Numbered from the stretch's first letter, positions 45,395 through 57,644 are shown. The stretch: 64,000 bases of DNA from Forficula auricularia (GCA_024734495.1 JALMQS010000187.1:4816004-4880003); one strand, 5' to 3'. The notes: a model not told the origin generated them from the letters alone. Numbers and translations: made by a program.

Positions 45395-46105
45395 AACCGA
45401 CTTCAAAAAATTAAATACAACAAATAAAATACACTAAAAGGTATAAAATAATTATTATCTTATTTAGTTACAACTAAACGACGAGATATTAACACGAAAT
45501 TACTTTTTGAAGTCGGTGCCAAACATATACCTTTTATGAATCGCACTCGACGGATCTTACTTAGTACGTTTGGAGGATATGCTCGCTTATAGCTATAGTT
45601 TGTTTGGTACCGACTTCAAAAAGTAATTTCGTGTTAATATTTCGTCTTTTAGTTGTAACTAAATAAGATAATAATTATTTTATACCTTTTAGTGTATTTT
45701 ATTTGTTGTATTTAATTTTTTGAAGTCGGTTTTTATTTTTTTCTTAAAATTTTTATTTTTCTCTTTTTAGTGATGTTATTAATAGTGATCATATCATCAG
45801 ATTTTGACCAAATTAATATGACACCATCCCTAAGACACCCCCTTTCGGATAAAAAAAGAACCATCGAAATCGGTTCATAAACAAAGAGGTTAGGTCTAAA
45901 CAAACCTAATAAAAAAGGTCTAATACCTATGAAAAAAAATCGAAAAAAAATGGGACCAATCGGAAGCTAGACTGGACCCAATGCAAAAAAAAATTTCAAA
46001 ATCGGTTGACAATTGGCGGAGATATGAGGTAACATAGGCACAAAAAAAAAAAAAAAAATAATAATTCAGTCGAATAGAGAACCTCCTCCTTTTTTGAAGT
46101 CGGTT
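45395..46105 (-). mobile_element. AACCGACTTC element with palindromic module, copy 2
   Basis: On the minus strand it starts AACCGACTTCAAAAAAGGAG, continues through CAGTCTAGCTTCCGATTGG and ends with the palindromic module 45395-45731. The module's centre (CTCGACGGATCTTACTTAG on plus) matches the 8.2 kb copy in reverse. No transposase. A third 5' portion is at 61916. Confidence 0.75.
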
Positions 46106-46439
46106 AAAAAGGTGAACTATTCATAATTTACACTTCTTCAGTAGGTGATAATTTTTTCGTCATTTAGCGTCTTTTCTGTATTTATCGCAGCTGTTTTTCT
46201 TTTATTTTGTTTTTTGGAATGTCTAAAAAATATGTAGATAAAAATATTGGTTGAATGTATGAATCGTGCTGCTTATACGTCAGTTTATTTTTGTAACTCT
46301 ATCGAAAATTATCAACATTTCAGAATTCCTTTGGCTATAATTGATTACTCCAATTCCATTCAATCAAATGGTAAACGTAAATTTTAAAAACATCGCGTGA
46401 TGAATTATAGCTGTATTATCCAAATGTTTATGACCCTTA

Positions 46440-46860
46440 AAGGGGGATTGCTGGTAGAGGGCATTATATTATCAAGCATTTGAACGGCAGAGACACAAAC
46501 ATCCGCAGCCACTGCGGATTCGATCCATTCCAAATCGAAACTAAACATAAATCATCAGCCTGGAGCATACATGTCTGGAGCTTATCGGAAACAGCCGTTG
46601 CCATGTTGTATCCTGGACTCTACCATACATTTCGCCTGAGCCTTGGCCTCGATTGGCATGGAGCTTTTTCCTCATTGCGCCCTCAAGGCTTTGATTATTC
46701 TCATTTGCAGCTGATTGAACGCTTCAATTCCTTTCCAAAGATAGGACGACGTCAACGACGAATACGAGGGAGACCTCTTTTTTTATCTGAAATTGATTTC
46801 AAACCGGGAAAAACAGAAAGAAAAATCTAGATCATCCAGGCCAATGCTTCTTCACCAACT
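46440..46860 (+). other. Unexplained GC-richer block with a 116-codon frame
   Basis: 46480-46830 is open on plus (MNGRDTNIRSHCGFD... to ...FKPGKTERKI). ATTCTCATTTGCAG at ~46696-46709 looks like an acceptor inside it. The peptide matches no family I know. It might be a host exon, a non-coding exon on either strand, or a captured fragment. Confidence 0.3.
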
Positions 46861-47189
46861 TGCATTTTTATTATTATATCGCGACCCATACTGATTCAAA
46901 AAATGGATGGTATATTGAATAAGAAAAACAATTTTTATTTATTATCGAATATAAATTGAGAAAACACTCGATCTATTTCTTATAATGAAGGGATGTGTTG
47001 TCAAATTCACGAATCATAAATAATATTATGGGAGAAAGCGATAAGTCGTATATCATGTACCTTATTTTTATCCTTTTCTAACCTTTTTTACTTTATCCAA
47101 TGCAAAGCATGGGTAAAGTATTGTAATCGCTCTCGGGGCAAGGGTGGCTTCAAAGGGTCCTCAGGTAAAGACTACGGAACCCATGGACT

Positions 47190-47262
47190 CAATTAAAGTC
47201 ACAAATTGTAGTATTCAATTAGGTTGAATTTTAGCACGTGACGGTTTTGCCAAAAATTACAA
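47190..47262 (+). repeat. Dispersed repeat shared (inverted) with 54440-54520
   Basis: CACAAATTGTAGTATTCAAT and GGTTTTGCCAAAAAT here are mirrored at 54455-54515. Confidence 0.7.
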
Positions 47263-47274
47263 GTGCGATTTCAA

Positions 47275-47950
47275 AATAGCGATTGATTCTCATCTAATAC
47301 TTGAGGAATAACAATTCTACATTAGGTATTTGACGTTTCGATTATTATTGGTAACCATTGCTGAAGACATGGAGGAAACGGCTTAAAATCAAAAATAACG
47401 ATCGATTCTTATCTAATACTAGAGGAATAACCTTATTGCATTCCATTTTTGATGTTTTGACTATTAATGGAAACCTCTACTGAAAATGTAGAAGAATCGA
47501 CTTAAAATCAAAAAGACTAAATTCTTTTTTGGTAAACAACTCAAGCTTGAGAAAAGAATTTAGTCTTTTTGATTTTAAGTCGATTCTTCTACATTTTCAG
47601 TAGAGGTTTCCATTAATAGTCAAAACATCAAAAATGGAATGCAATAAGGTTATTCCTCTAGTATTAGATAAGAATCGAACGTTATTTTTGATTTTAAGTC
47701 GATTCCTCCATGTCTTCAGCAATGGTTACAATAATAACCGAAATGTCAAAAATCCAATGTGGAATGGTCATTCCTCGACTCTTAAATGAGAATTATTTTT
47801 GAATTAATGTCAATATGAACTACAAATTGCAAGTGATATCTGATTAATAATAAAGGAACAAACATATTAATATTTCAAATGAATTTGGATAAAGTTTAGC
47901 AACGATCCGTTGCAGTTTATTTTTATCGTTTTTATAGAAAAACAAAAAAT
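47275..47950. repeat. Large palindromic element, ~250-bp arms
   Basis: Arms 47275-47528 and 47552-47805 are inverted copies around a 23-bp spacer (TTGGTAAACAACTCAAGCTT). The right side extends a further ~145 bp that matches 44890-45020 reversed. Arms contain two internal ~118-bp units. No coding. Confidence 0.9.
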
Positions 47951-48190
47951 TTCGAAATTTTTCTCTGACTCGGTAAAAATCATCTCGTAATTGATTGTGA
48001 AAAATAAAAAGATTTATTAGATAGCAGTACTATGATGTTTTTCTTATTATTTATTTGATCTCAAATGAGGCAATTAAAACCGTGAGAACAGTTATTAGGT
48101 TCTCGTAAGGAGAAAAAAGACTCTTAAAAAAAACATAATCTTCTATGTCATTATAAATTTATTTATTTTAAACTGGGAGACAGTTTCGGC

Positions 48191-48749
48191 CGACACACTC
48201 AACCTACAACCTGCACTCAACAGATTGTTAGGACCCCATCGACTTGATGGGGGGCGCGGCACAAAGCGCCATACAGCACTCAGCTCACGAGAGCCCTAAC
48301 AATACTGGTGACCCCGACGTGATTGCAAAGCAAGCAGCCTCTTGACCCACCAGCTAGGTGGATAGGGCCTTGCCCGGCTGACTTAGTCGGTAATCGGCAA
48401 TCACCCAAGAAAGAAAGGGTGTGGTGTAGCGGCCCGCTCTCGCTTATGGCGACGAGCCTTGAGACACGGCCGCTAGATGACTCAGTCGGATCGTTGCGTC
48501 GTTTCTGCATGACTGAAATATTATCAGCCATGCTATAATTGAAGCGACTCGATTTCGACTGGAGAAGCGAACCGATTCGAACATTCGGATCTGGAGGGGC
48601 CACCGCCATCCAGCAGCCCCTCCCCTGCACACACCCATGAGGACACGCAACCTACAACCTGCACTCAACAGATTGTTAGGACCCCATAGACTTGATGGGG
48701 GGCGCGGCACAAAGCGCCACACAGCACTCAGCTCACGAGAGCCCTAACA
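48191..48749 (+). mobile_element. TRIM-like miniature LTR element
   Basis: Two 76-bp direct repeats (48226-48301, 48674-48749) begin TGTTAGG and end CCTAACA, the TG...CA inverted ends of LTRs. Four bases after the first is a tRNA-Trp primer site. The internal region is only ~372 bp and codes for nothing recognisable. About 35 bp upstream of the first LTR (ACCTACAACCTGCACTCAAC) also precede the second, so the copy is probably the end of a tandem (LTR-internal-LTR) array. No clear polypurine tract was seen. Confidence 0.75.
48306..48324 (+). other. Primer-binding site, tRNA-Trp type
   Basis: TGGTGACCCCGACGTGATT is complementary over 19 bases to the 3' end of tRNA-Trp including CCA, as I recall its sequence. 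Confidence 0.75.
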
Positions 48750-48754
48750 ACAAT

Positions 48755-49776
48755 CAATAATGAAGATTAGCGAATGTTCAGTCCGCAATAGTAATAAATC
48801 GAAAACATAGTGCTTGATATATAATTTTTCAAATTACTTAAAGATTTAGCTTTATTATAATAGCTCATTCACATTATTTTAGATATAAATATATAGATCT
48901 TTCCACAATGGTCGATAAATATATATACATTTCACTACAATCTTTTCTTTGTAGACCTTTATAATTAGTATGCCTTTGTAACGTTTGCAACAATGTTGTT
49001 AATTTTAATAATAAAAACTAAATGTGTACGACATTAAGTAATTAGGAAATACTTTACAACAGTGACTTTTGTCAAATTTGGCAAGTTCGCAAAGAATGTG
49101 AAGCCAAGTTAATTAAGATTATCATTGGATTATCTGACTAAATTAGTTTTATTTTAGAAATATTAACTCTGTCCAAAAATATTCTCAAATAACTAAAAGT
49201 TTAATCAAGAATATTAGGTGATTCTAAATAATTTATTAGAAAGGAATAATTTATTATAATGTCTAATCTATTCTTAATTCAAAGTTTCTAGATTCTTTCT
49301 TGGACTTGTAATAAAAATAAAAAAACAAAATTTGTTTCAAATGTTTAGTTTCACTTTTTCTTAATACTTAAATAAACTAGAAGAGAACGGTATTTAGCGA
49401 AAGTAAAAGTTTCTTTAAATAATTCAGAAGTTTTTAAAAGTAATAAACTTGTATAGTTCATTAAGTAAAATATATAATAAGGAGCGAAAAACTTAGCAAG
49501 TTATTTTTCTTTGTAAGTATATATAGCTCTGGTAATAATTAAATTTGAATTTAATTAATTTTTCTCTAAGTGATAGAACTATACGGATATTGGAGAGAAA
49601 AGAATTTTTGGTTTTAAAGAATTTAATTCTATAAAAACAGACAAAGATAGAGCCGGGAAGAACTTCCACCAAAGTTGATTGCATATAATAGAATAAATAC
49701 AATTTTCTTTATATAAAATATTATATAGTTTTAAAAAAATCAGATTCGCATGCCGAGTGTATACGTATATGTATTT
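48755..49776. other. AT-rich, no gene seen
   Basis: No ORF, repeat boundary or RNA gene recognised. Confidence 0.35.
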
Positions 49777-50698
49777 AGTACCTGAAACACCGAGCGATGC
49801 TCGGTAATTTTTTGATTCAGTTAAAAGCGCTATATTAATATGATTTTTAATTTTAAATTCAGGTAAAAAGGTCGATTTCTTTTAAAAACCAAAATAAAAA
49901 AAATTGAAATAAAACTTAATTTATATTTTTACTAACGTTTACACCCGCTTTGGCAATCATCAAGACGTATCACTGCCCACAAAGTTTTGAATGTAATGCA
50001 ATTAAAAATAATATTTAATATACAGGGAGGTTCTTTCGTTGACTCTTTTAAATCCTGAAGAAGGAGGCACGATCCTTCGAATTGTCGTATTTTTAAGAGA
50101 ATGAAATTAATATTCTAATAATTTATTTTATAGAAATAAACCTTTAATAAATTAAATATATAAATTTTATTAAACCAATTATTTTACATTAATTAATGTA
50201 TACATTGTATTTTTTGCTTCGATTCCGGAGATTACTTCTCCACCATCGAGTGTCCTTATTCATCTTTAGTCCTTGTTTTTTAATAAGAGGAAAAATCTAA
50301 TTAGATAAAAAACCTCTTTTCCGATAATTATTTCAATTCCATTATTCCCCAATCAAGTCGATTGGTTTAACCTCCATTCTTCCCTTTAATAAATTAAATT
50401 GACAAATTCTAATATAATATAATATTTCTAATGATCTATTGAGTGGGATTTAAAATAAAAAAAAACAATTAATTTTATTAAAAGAAAATTGAAAAAAATA
50501 TAATTATAATTTTTTTTTCAAACAACCATCTGTGAATAATTATTTCAATTAGCAAAAAACCCATCAGAAACAACGTAGCCGAAGATGAGACCCTAACAGA
50601 TCGAAATGTCAACACAAAAACCCCCTAACCCGTGAATTTGATCCAAATCGAGAAACCGATTATATATGCTAGAATTGCTCGTTTAATATAATAAGAAA
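49777..50698 (-). mobile_element. Helitron-like element with nested 215-bp repeat
   Basis: On the minus strand: 5' start near TTATTATATTAAACGAGCAA, block GTTAGGGTCTCATCTTCGGC, and 3' end ACCGAGCATCGCTCGGTG then TTCAGGTACT. The 215-bp repeat at 50160-50368 is inserted. No coding. Confidence 0.7.
50160..50368 (-). repeat. ~215-bp retroposon-like repeat, copy 7
   Basis: Nearly identical to 3588-3798, including CCCCAATCAAGTCGATTGG at its right end. Confidence 0.85.
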
Positions 50699-50954
50699 GA
50701 TAAGATAAATAATATAACTTGCTTATTCTTCTTATCAATCTTAGATAATTAAAAAAATAGAGAAATGTATTTTTAAATTTTAAAAAATTTATTATTAATA
50801 ATACATGTTTCGGGACTAGTCGAACCCATCTTCAGTTAACACAAAAACATATAATTCTTTTATAATCTAATATTCTAGCCTTATACGCACCATACGCCTG
50901 GATATAGGCAATCAATTCGTCACATCTTGTTTAAAGCTGCGTAACATTTAGGCT

Positions 50955-52225
50955 CCTATTAATCCTCAAAGCAAAATATTTAGTGGGAGGACGTTTTCGA
51001 CAAAGACCACTCTATACATTTTTAAAATACATAGATTAAGTTTTCTACAATTAAAATAAAGTTTCATTTTAATTGGATAATGGTAAACCGTGCCGCAATG
51101 AGGTTGAAATTTTTCAAAAACAGCAATTTTTTGCAAAAAATCGCAGATTTTCCTTCATAAAATGAAACCCTCTCATCCTAGAAACTTGATTCATGTCTCA
51201 TTCTCTAGAAAATTTTATTAACTTTACTTGGACTACTTTTTTGATAAAGAATTAGATCTATAGATATCAAGCATTTTCCATGATAGGATATGATCCGAAT
51301 CCTCAGAACTGTCATGAAAAATGCTGGATATCTATAGATCTAATTCTTTTATCAAAAAAGTAGTACAAGTAAAGTTAATAAAATTTTCTAGAGAATGAGA
51401 CAGGAATCAAGTTTCTAGGATGAATGAATGGTTTTCTGCAATTTTTTGCAAAAATCGACCATTTCCTGTCATGGAAAATGCTAGATATCTATAAATCTAA
51501 GAGTTTTAACAAAAAATTGGCTCAAGTAAACGTTCAAGTCAACAAAATTTCCTAGAGATCGAGATAAAAATCAAGTTTCTAGGATGAGTGTTTTTTATTT
51601 TATGAAGGAAAATCTGCGATTTTTTGGAAAAAATTGTTGTTTTTCAAAATTTCATCCTCATTGCGGAACGGGCTACCATTATCCAATTAAGATGAAACTT
51701 TGTTTGAATTGTAGAAATTTTAATCTAGTTTAAAAAAGTATAGACTTGTCTTTGTCGAAAACGTGCTTCTTCATGGTAAAAATGGGAAAAAGTGCGAGTT
51801 TTCGGAATATTCAAAAGTGATCCCGGGGGCTGTTTTTTGACAGGCGCTAGTAGCGGTTCACCTAAACCTAAATAGATGAAACTTTTATCATTTTACGATG
51901 TAATTTAAAGAGCTTTAATTTATATAACAAGATCTTTTTTGATTTGATAAGCGATTTTTGAGTTATTCAAAAAAAAAAAAAAAAAAAACTGAAAAAACTC
52001 CGAAATTTTCTCATTTTGAGGCGGGTAGAAAAATTTACACAACACAGATTTGGGGGAAAACTTAGGATAGTAATATTGGAGTACCAATAAAGGTGTTCCA
52101 GCAATAAAATCTCTACAGGGAATTATTTCCTCTTTAATCTAATCTAGTTTAAAAAATGTATAGAGTGGTCTTTGTCGAAAACGTGCTCCCACTAAATATT
52201 TCTGCTTTGAGGATTAACCCCCCCA
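50955..52225. mobile_element. Inverted-repeat element containing 178-bp units
   Basis: ATTAATCCTCAAAGCAAAAT and AGTGGGAGGACGTTTTCGAC at the left are mirrored at 52150-52222. Inside are one direct (51120) and two inverted (51290-51640) 178-bp units, whose hairpin centre is near 51290. No coding. Confidence 0.75.
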
Positions 52226-53216
52226 CCCCCAACCCACCATGAAAATTTTCTGTCTACGCCACTGCTCCACACAAAATACGAGACCTAAAAAAAGTAATTT
52301 GCCCTCGGCACAGAAATATTCAGACAGTTTTGTTAGGCCATGTGGGGTGGCCCTTGTATTCCTTTTATGCCAAAAATAATTCGCCCCCTTAAATAAACAG
52401 CACCTCTCTCCCAAGTTTCAAATTTATACCACAAATTATTCGCTGTCTAAACAAAAAAAAAAAAATGCCTAAATTTGATAAAATTTTATCGTTTCTTAAA
52501 AAAGTTGTCACTTTTTCTCCCACTATTGTTTGAAAATATACCATTGTTCAATTTATTTTTCAAATTCATTTCATCATATCATTTATACTTAACTTAAATT
52601 GATATAGTCGTTTTTTTTTTGTTTGTTTTTTGTGCAAATTAATGGCTAAACAAATGAATTGAATTTTTTTTTTTTCTAAATAAATCAAATACTTTCAATC
52701 GATATCTACATACACATATATATAAGTTTTATTGGCAATAAAAAAAAAGTTTAATTTATTTCGTTTACACAAGCGATTTTATTATTTTCGAGTTTGTTTA
52801 CTCTAAATTTGATTTATGGTTTATGCACAAAACTGACACTCGTTTCAAAGGATTTTTTTTTATATTTATTACATTGGAAGTACTACTATTTCTGTTCTAT
52901 AGAGATAGGATTCTATTGTTATATAATTGGAAAATCATGCTTTTATATATGAGGGGCTACTATATCTATATAGAGTTTGCGGGTCCATTCAAAATTCACT
53001 CCTCCTATGTTTGTTGTCTTCGTGTGTCAGTTTTCATTAAATGTATCCATAGAACGAGTGAAAGGGGTTGAAGAATGAGTGGGAAAGAGGGTGGATAGAA
53101 AGAGAGGGAGAAAGACTATCCATTTCCGATGTTTGTTGTTATTTCCGCGGAATATCAAACTTTTCTGGCGCTTCTATTCAACTAATAGTAAAAACTCCGT
53201 GTTGTCTTTTTTTAAA
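52226..53216. other. No gene; transposon end fragment
   Basis: 52226-52264 on minus reads CAGTGGCGTAGACAGAAAAT then a G run, the end also seen near 25070. The remainder is AT-rich; the 82-codon frame at 52823 is low complexity. Confidence 0.35.
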
Positions 53217-54246
53217 TCTACTCTTATTAAACGAGCAAAAATTGTATATTTATTTATTTATATATTTGTATCTTGGTTCTATTTTGAAATTCTACGATTT
53301 TGAAGAAACAAAATCTATTAACAAGTTTTGAGGATGAAAAAACGATCTGGCTAGGTCTGGACCTCATCAAAATTCATCTTAATTGATTTTTTTCTTAATT
53401 AAAGTAATTATTGATAGATGAAAATCTCAATAAAAAAAAATGACTCGCCGGATGCCGGATTAGAACTTGAGACCTCTTGCATCAGAGGCACTCACTTTAC
53501 CACTGGACAATAGAACTATTTTAAAATTCTTTGCTTTTTATTTTTACGAAAATGAATATTTTTGAATTAGAGTTTTATAAGTATGGAAATAATTGAATAT
53601 ATTATATATAGCTATGTATTTAATAAATAGAATTCATTGAATAAATTGCGGCGAGGCAAATTTGAAATATGTATAATTGAATTAAGCTGAAAGAAAGACA
53701 ACAATTAATTTTAAATCCAGAAACATTAAATATATTAATAATTATTCCTTTGCCCCCCACTCTTCTAATTAAAATTAAATATTCAATTCTCTTTTTTCCG
53801 GGCAATTATCGTTGAAATTGTCTTTCTAAAAAAATATTTGGTTAGTGAAAGTTATCACTTTTGTCGCGCGCCCCGAGAGGCACACATTTTTTTAAATTTT
53901 ATGTTTTTATTTCAGATCCTATACGATTATTTTTTTTATTATTATTTTCCTATTTATTAATTTATAATGTTTATCAATATGAACGAATGTGGGCAAATTG
54001 GTGTACGAGTAAACAAATATACACATAATATGTGGACCATTAGAAAGCTAGAAATGCAAAAACTGGGTCGGGGGTGGGGATGGATGTGGGGGTGCAGGAG
54101 GTGGGATGCAGTTGTGGGGGATCCGGGGGTGGGAGGGCCGGTTGCGGTGGGGTGGGGCGGAGTGGGTGTGCAGTGTTGGGGGCGGGGTGTGTGGTTTTGG
54201 GAGGGGGTCAGGGGTTACCGTGCATCGCTCGGTGCCTCCAGGTACT
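53217..54246 (+). mobile_element. G-rich Helitron-like element, copy 3
   Basis: 5' TCTACTCTTATTAAACGAGC; 3' hairpin ACCGTGCATCGCTCGGT then GCCTCCAGGTACT. The G-rich tract (54058-54215) contains many GGGG runs. Longer than the others because it holds a tRNA-like insertion at 53445-53514. The ORFs over the G-rich part are compositional artefacts. Confidence 0.75.
53445..53514 (-). other. Degenerate tRNA-like sequence
   Basis: The minus strand has TCCAGTGGTAAAGTGAG (A-box-like), CCTCTGATGCAAGAGG (anticodon-arm-like) and AGTTCTAATCC (weak B box). T-stem pairing is lost, so it is a tRNA relic or SINE head. Confidence 0.4.
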
Positions 54247-55270
54247 TTTTATTTATACTGTAAAATCTTCTTGATATAAAATAAACTTAATATACTTTCA
54301 ATTCTAGCACTCGAGTTAGGAACCACAGTGTCATTTTCGCATGGAGACTCCAGTTTTGGCGACATTTATCCAGTCTTCAGTTTTAGTAGTAATTTCACCA
54401 TGAATATAAATGTTTTACTTATTATTCTCTGGACGAGACCCCATATAATTTTTGGCAAAACCATCACGTACTAAAATTCAATCTAATTGAATACTACAAT
54501 TTGTGACTTTAATTTAAACCTGGGGTCCCTTTAAAGTCACGCTAGCCGTAAATTTTCTGCTTTCCTCGGCTTACTAGAAAATCTTCAGAACCAATTAATC
54601 GTGTAATTCAAAGTCTTACTGTATAGTGAAATAACTTATTGATTTTTTTTTCGAATTAAACAATTACAATCCTTTTATAAAACAATCTCAAAATTGTATT
54701 AATTGTATTTTATTATATACAAAAATGTAATTGATGATGATACATTTAAGTTTTGTTAATTGGTTTTTTTCTTTCTTTTCATTTTTGTACTTTTGTTCCG
54801 ATATTTTTGTACAAGGTGTGATATAGTACAATAGAGCCTAAATTTTACGCAGCTCTGAAGGCTGAGAATATTAGATCAGTGCTTCCAAGAATAAGCCTTA
54901 AAACCAAACTAAGTAATTTCGGATCAAATAACATAAGAAGATATAAAACCTCTCTTCTTTCAATACATAAAATATAATATATAATTGTATTATTTATTTA
55001 TTAGTAACATTATTAGTTTTGAAAAATAAATCAAAATCATCAAAGTAGGGCATTTCATTATCAAAATATTAAGGGTATCAGAACCCACATAGAAAAAAAA
55101 AAAATACGTCTGCCCAAAATAAAGTAACAAATATAAGTTGACTTTTATTTCAACTTTTTATTTTCCCCTTACTGGCCCCTTAGCCAATTCAATTTAAATA
55201 AAATAGAGCCACCAAACACGGTTCTTTTTGAATATAAAAAAAAATTTTGATTAAGACATTTTTAAACAAG
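54247..55270. other. No gene; dispersed repeat
   Basis: 54440-54540 is the inverted relative of 47150-47262. The rest is AT-rich. Confidence 0.4.
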
Positions 55271-55271
55271 A

Positions 55272-55410
55272 ATAAAGTTAAGAGTAAATAAATATTATAT
55301 TTAATATTGATTTACTATGAGTTAAGGATACTAGGTGCATGACCTAGTATCCTTAACTCATAGTAAATCAATATTAAATATAATATTTATTTACTCTTAT
55401 CTTTATTAAA
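55272..55410. repeat. Perfect short-loop hairpin, 67-bp arms
   Basis: Arms 55272-55338 and 55344-55410 pair around only five bases (GCATG). The inner stem is GGATACTAGGT/ACCTAGTATCC. The shortest spacer of all palindromes here, so cruciform extrusion is most plausible at this site. Confidence 0.95.
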
Positions 55411-56806
55411 GATGTTTCACCTTGCACCAACACCACAATCTCTACTAATTATAAACAAGAATAAGCCTAAAAATCAAACTAAAAAATTTAGATCCTTAAG
55501 GGGCTAAGTAATAGAATCAAATAGCATAAGAACATTAAGAACCTCTATTCGTTCAATACATAAAATATAATAGATAATTGTATTTATTTATTTATTTCAA
55601 GATATAGCTTATCCAGGCCACGGAGCTGCATTTTATCGTGTCCTTTCTCCTCCATACCCTTTATTAAACATTTCTTCATTTTTTTTTATAAATGCAAATA
55701 TTTATTACATTATAGAAAAAAAAATGTTATAATTGGTGAAGATTGGGTCCCTTTAAGAAGCCGGGGCCCGAGTCTACAGCCCCCCGGGCCCGTCTCGGCG
55801 TTTTTGGCTTACATTATCGTTATTGATTTCTTCTGGGGAGATGGCCCAGCCCAACGCTTTTTCCAGCGTTGATCTATTTATTTAATATTTTACCCAGTAA
55901 CCTATATTCCCAGTCAAATATTTACTTATTTTTCTTGACCATGGCGGTTTTATGCCTATTTGTTTATTTATTTTTTATTCATTGACTACGGCAACTTCCT
56001 GTCTACTTATTTATTTGAATGTTTTTTAAATTATTTACTTTTAAACAACAATTTCTTTAAACCCAGTGACATATTCTATTTATTTTTTGTTTTATTTAAT
56101 TGATTATTTATTTATTTATTTTTATTGTTTGGACGACATGCGGTATTCCCTTTTTTATTTGTATTATTATTATTATTTTATTCTTGGTCGCAGCATACTA
56201 AGGTTTTACACCGTTCTGCTGTGGCCACACCCTGAGCCACTCAACCGGATCCTGAGTAGGAGGATCGGAGGGCTTTAAGAGGAGATGTGGAGGCCCTATA
56301 AAAAAAATTATTAAAAAAATACGAATTTTATTTGTTCGAATAGATTTATAACAAATATCTTGATAATAATATACAATAATCATGAAGCACAATACAGTAT
56401 TTGAATGTTTTAATAGTTATACATATTTTTTTCAGTATGAAATACAGAAATATATATTCTGAATTTTTTAAAAGAAATTTATTGGTTTCTTTGATACTTT
56501 TTTTATAATTAAAACTCTTTTAACTGTTTTTTATAATGTGAATTAATTCTGTCGTGGGAACAATGCCAGTTGTGTAGCCTTCAAATAATACACGCTACGC
56601 TGCTGAATACACTGTACCAAATTAATTAATTAAATTAATGGAAAATGGAACAAAATTCTCATTTTTATAAAAATAACCAAGAGAAAGAGAGAGGGTTAGT
56701 TAATTGAGACAAAGAATGTCTCGCTAGTGGCCATTAAACAATCATTACACCTATGTCATTTTTCCCACAATATAACCTAGTAATTTTATATTTTATCTAT
56801 CTATCT
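55411..56806. other. No gene seen
   Basis: A GC block near 55755-55800 (CCGGGGCCCGAGTCTACAGC) resembles a DNA-transposon end. A (TATC)n run adjoins the next element. Confidence 0.3.
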
Positions 56807-56807
56807 A

Positions 56808-57644
56808 TCTACTCTTATTAAACGAGCAAAAATTGTATATATATATTTGTATCTAAGTTCTATTTTGAAAACGGTTATACCGATTTTGATGAAACCAACT
56901 CTATTAACAAATTTTGAGGATGAAAAAACAATCTGGTTAGGTTTGGAGCTCGACAAATTTCTTCTTAATTGATCTTTTCTTAATTAAGTTAATTATTGAT
57001 AGATGAAAATCTCAATAAAAAAGTTTGTTTACATTTTTTTCAATTATCTTTTATTTATTAATTGGTTTTTTAATTTTAAAACCCACTAATAGGTTATAAC
57101 AAATATTGTTATATATCAGAATTTGCCAATTTAATTGATTAAAATTCCTCTTATTAAAAACATAGACTAAAAATATTATCGCAAGGTTGAAGATCAAGTA
57201 CAGTCGATGGTGGGCAAGTAATATCCGAAATCGAAGCCTCCAATACAATGTATACATTATTTCATGTAAAAAATTGCTTCAATAAAATTATTATTTATTT
57301 AATTGATTAAAGAACTCGATAAATTATTATTTAATTAAAAAAAATAATTATACGGAATTTATTTATATTGCTATATACACATAATCTGTGGGCCACTAGA
57401 AAGCTAGAAATGCAAAAACTGGGTGCGAGTGCGGATGGATGTAGGGGGTGCAGGAGGTGGGGTTCAATTGTGGGGATCCGGGGGTGAGACAAGGTGCGGG
57501 GTTTCGGGGGCGAAGTGGGGGTGGCGGATGGGGTCCAGTAGTGGGGGCGAGGTGCGTGGTTTCGGTGGTGGGGGTATGTACTATATATATTTGTATTTTT
57601 TTTAATTTTTTTTTACCGTGCATCGCTCTGTGGCTCCAGGTACT
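56808..57644 (+). mobile_element. G-rich Helitron-like element, copy 4
   Basis: 5' TCTACTCTTATTAAACGAGC; 3' ACCGTGCATCGCTCTGTGG then CTCCAGGTACT. The G-rich tract is at 57419-57575. Its middle (57135-57290) contains a diverged relative of the 215-bp repeat, also present in copy 1, so that relative was acquired before these copies separated. Confidence 0.75.

Noticed and set aside
48280..48722. ORFs of 71-116 codons inside the TRIM-like element
   Set aside because: They overlap on both strands and include the LTRs and PBS; no domain likeness.
53967..54274. Gly/Val/Trp-rich ORFs here and at 57423-57669 and 5954-6250
   Set aside because: They follow the G-rich or C-rich tract of the Helitron-like elements and show only skewed composition.
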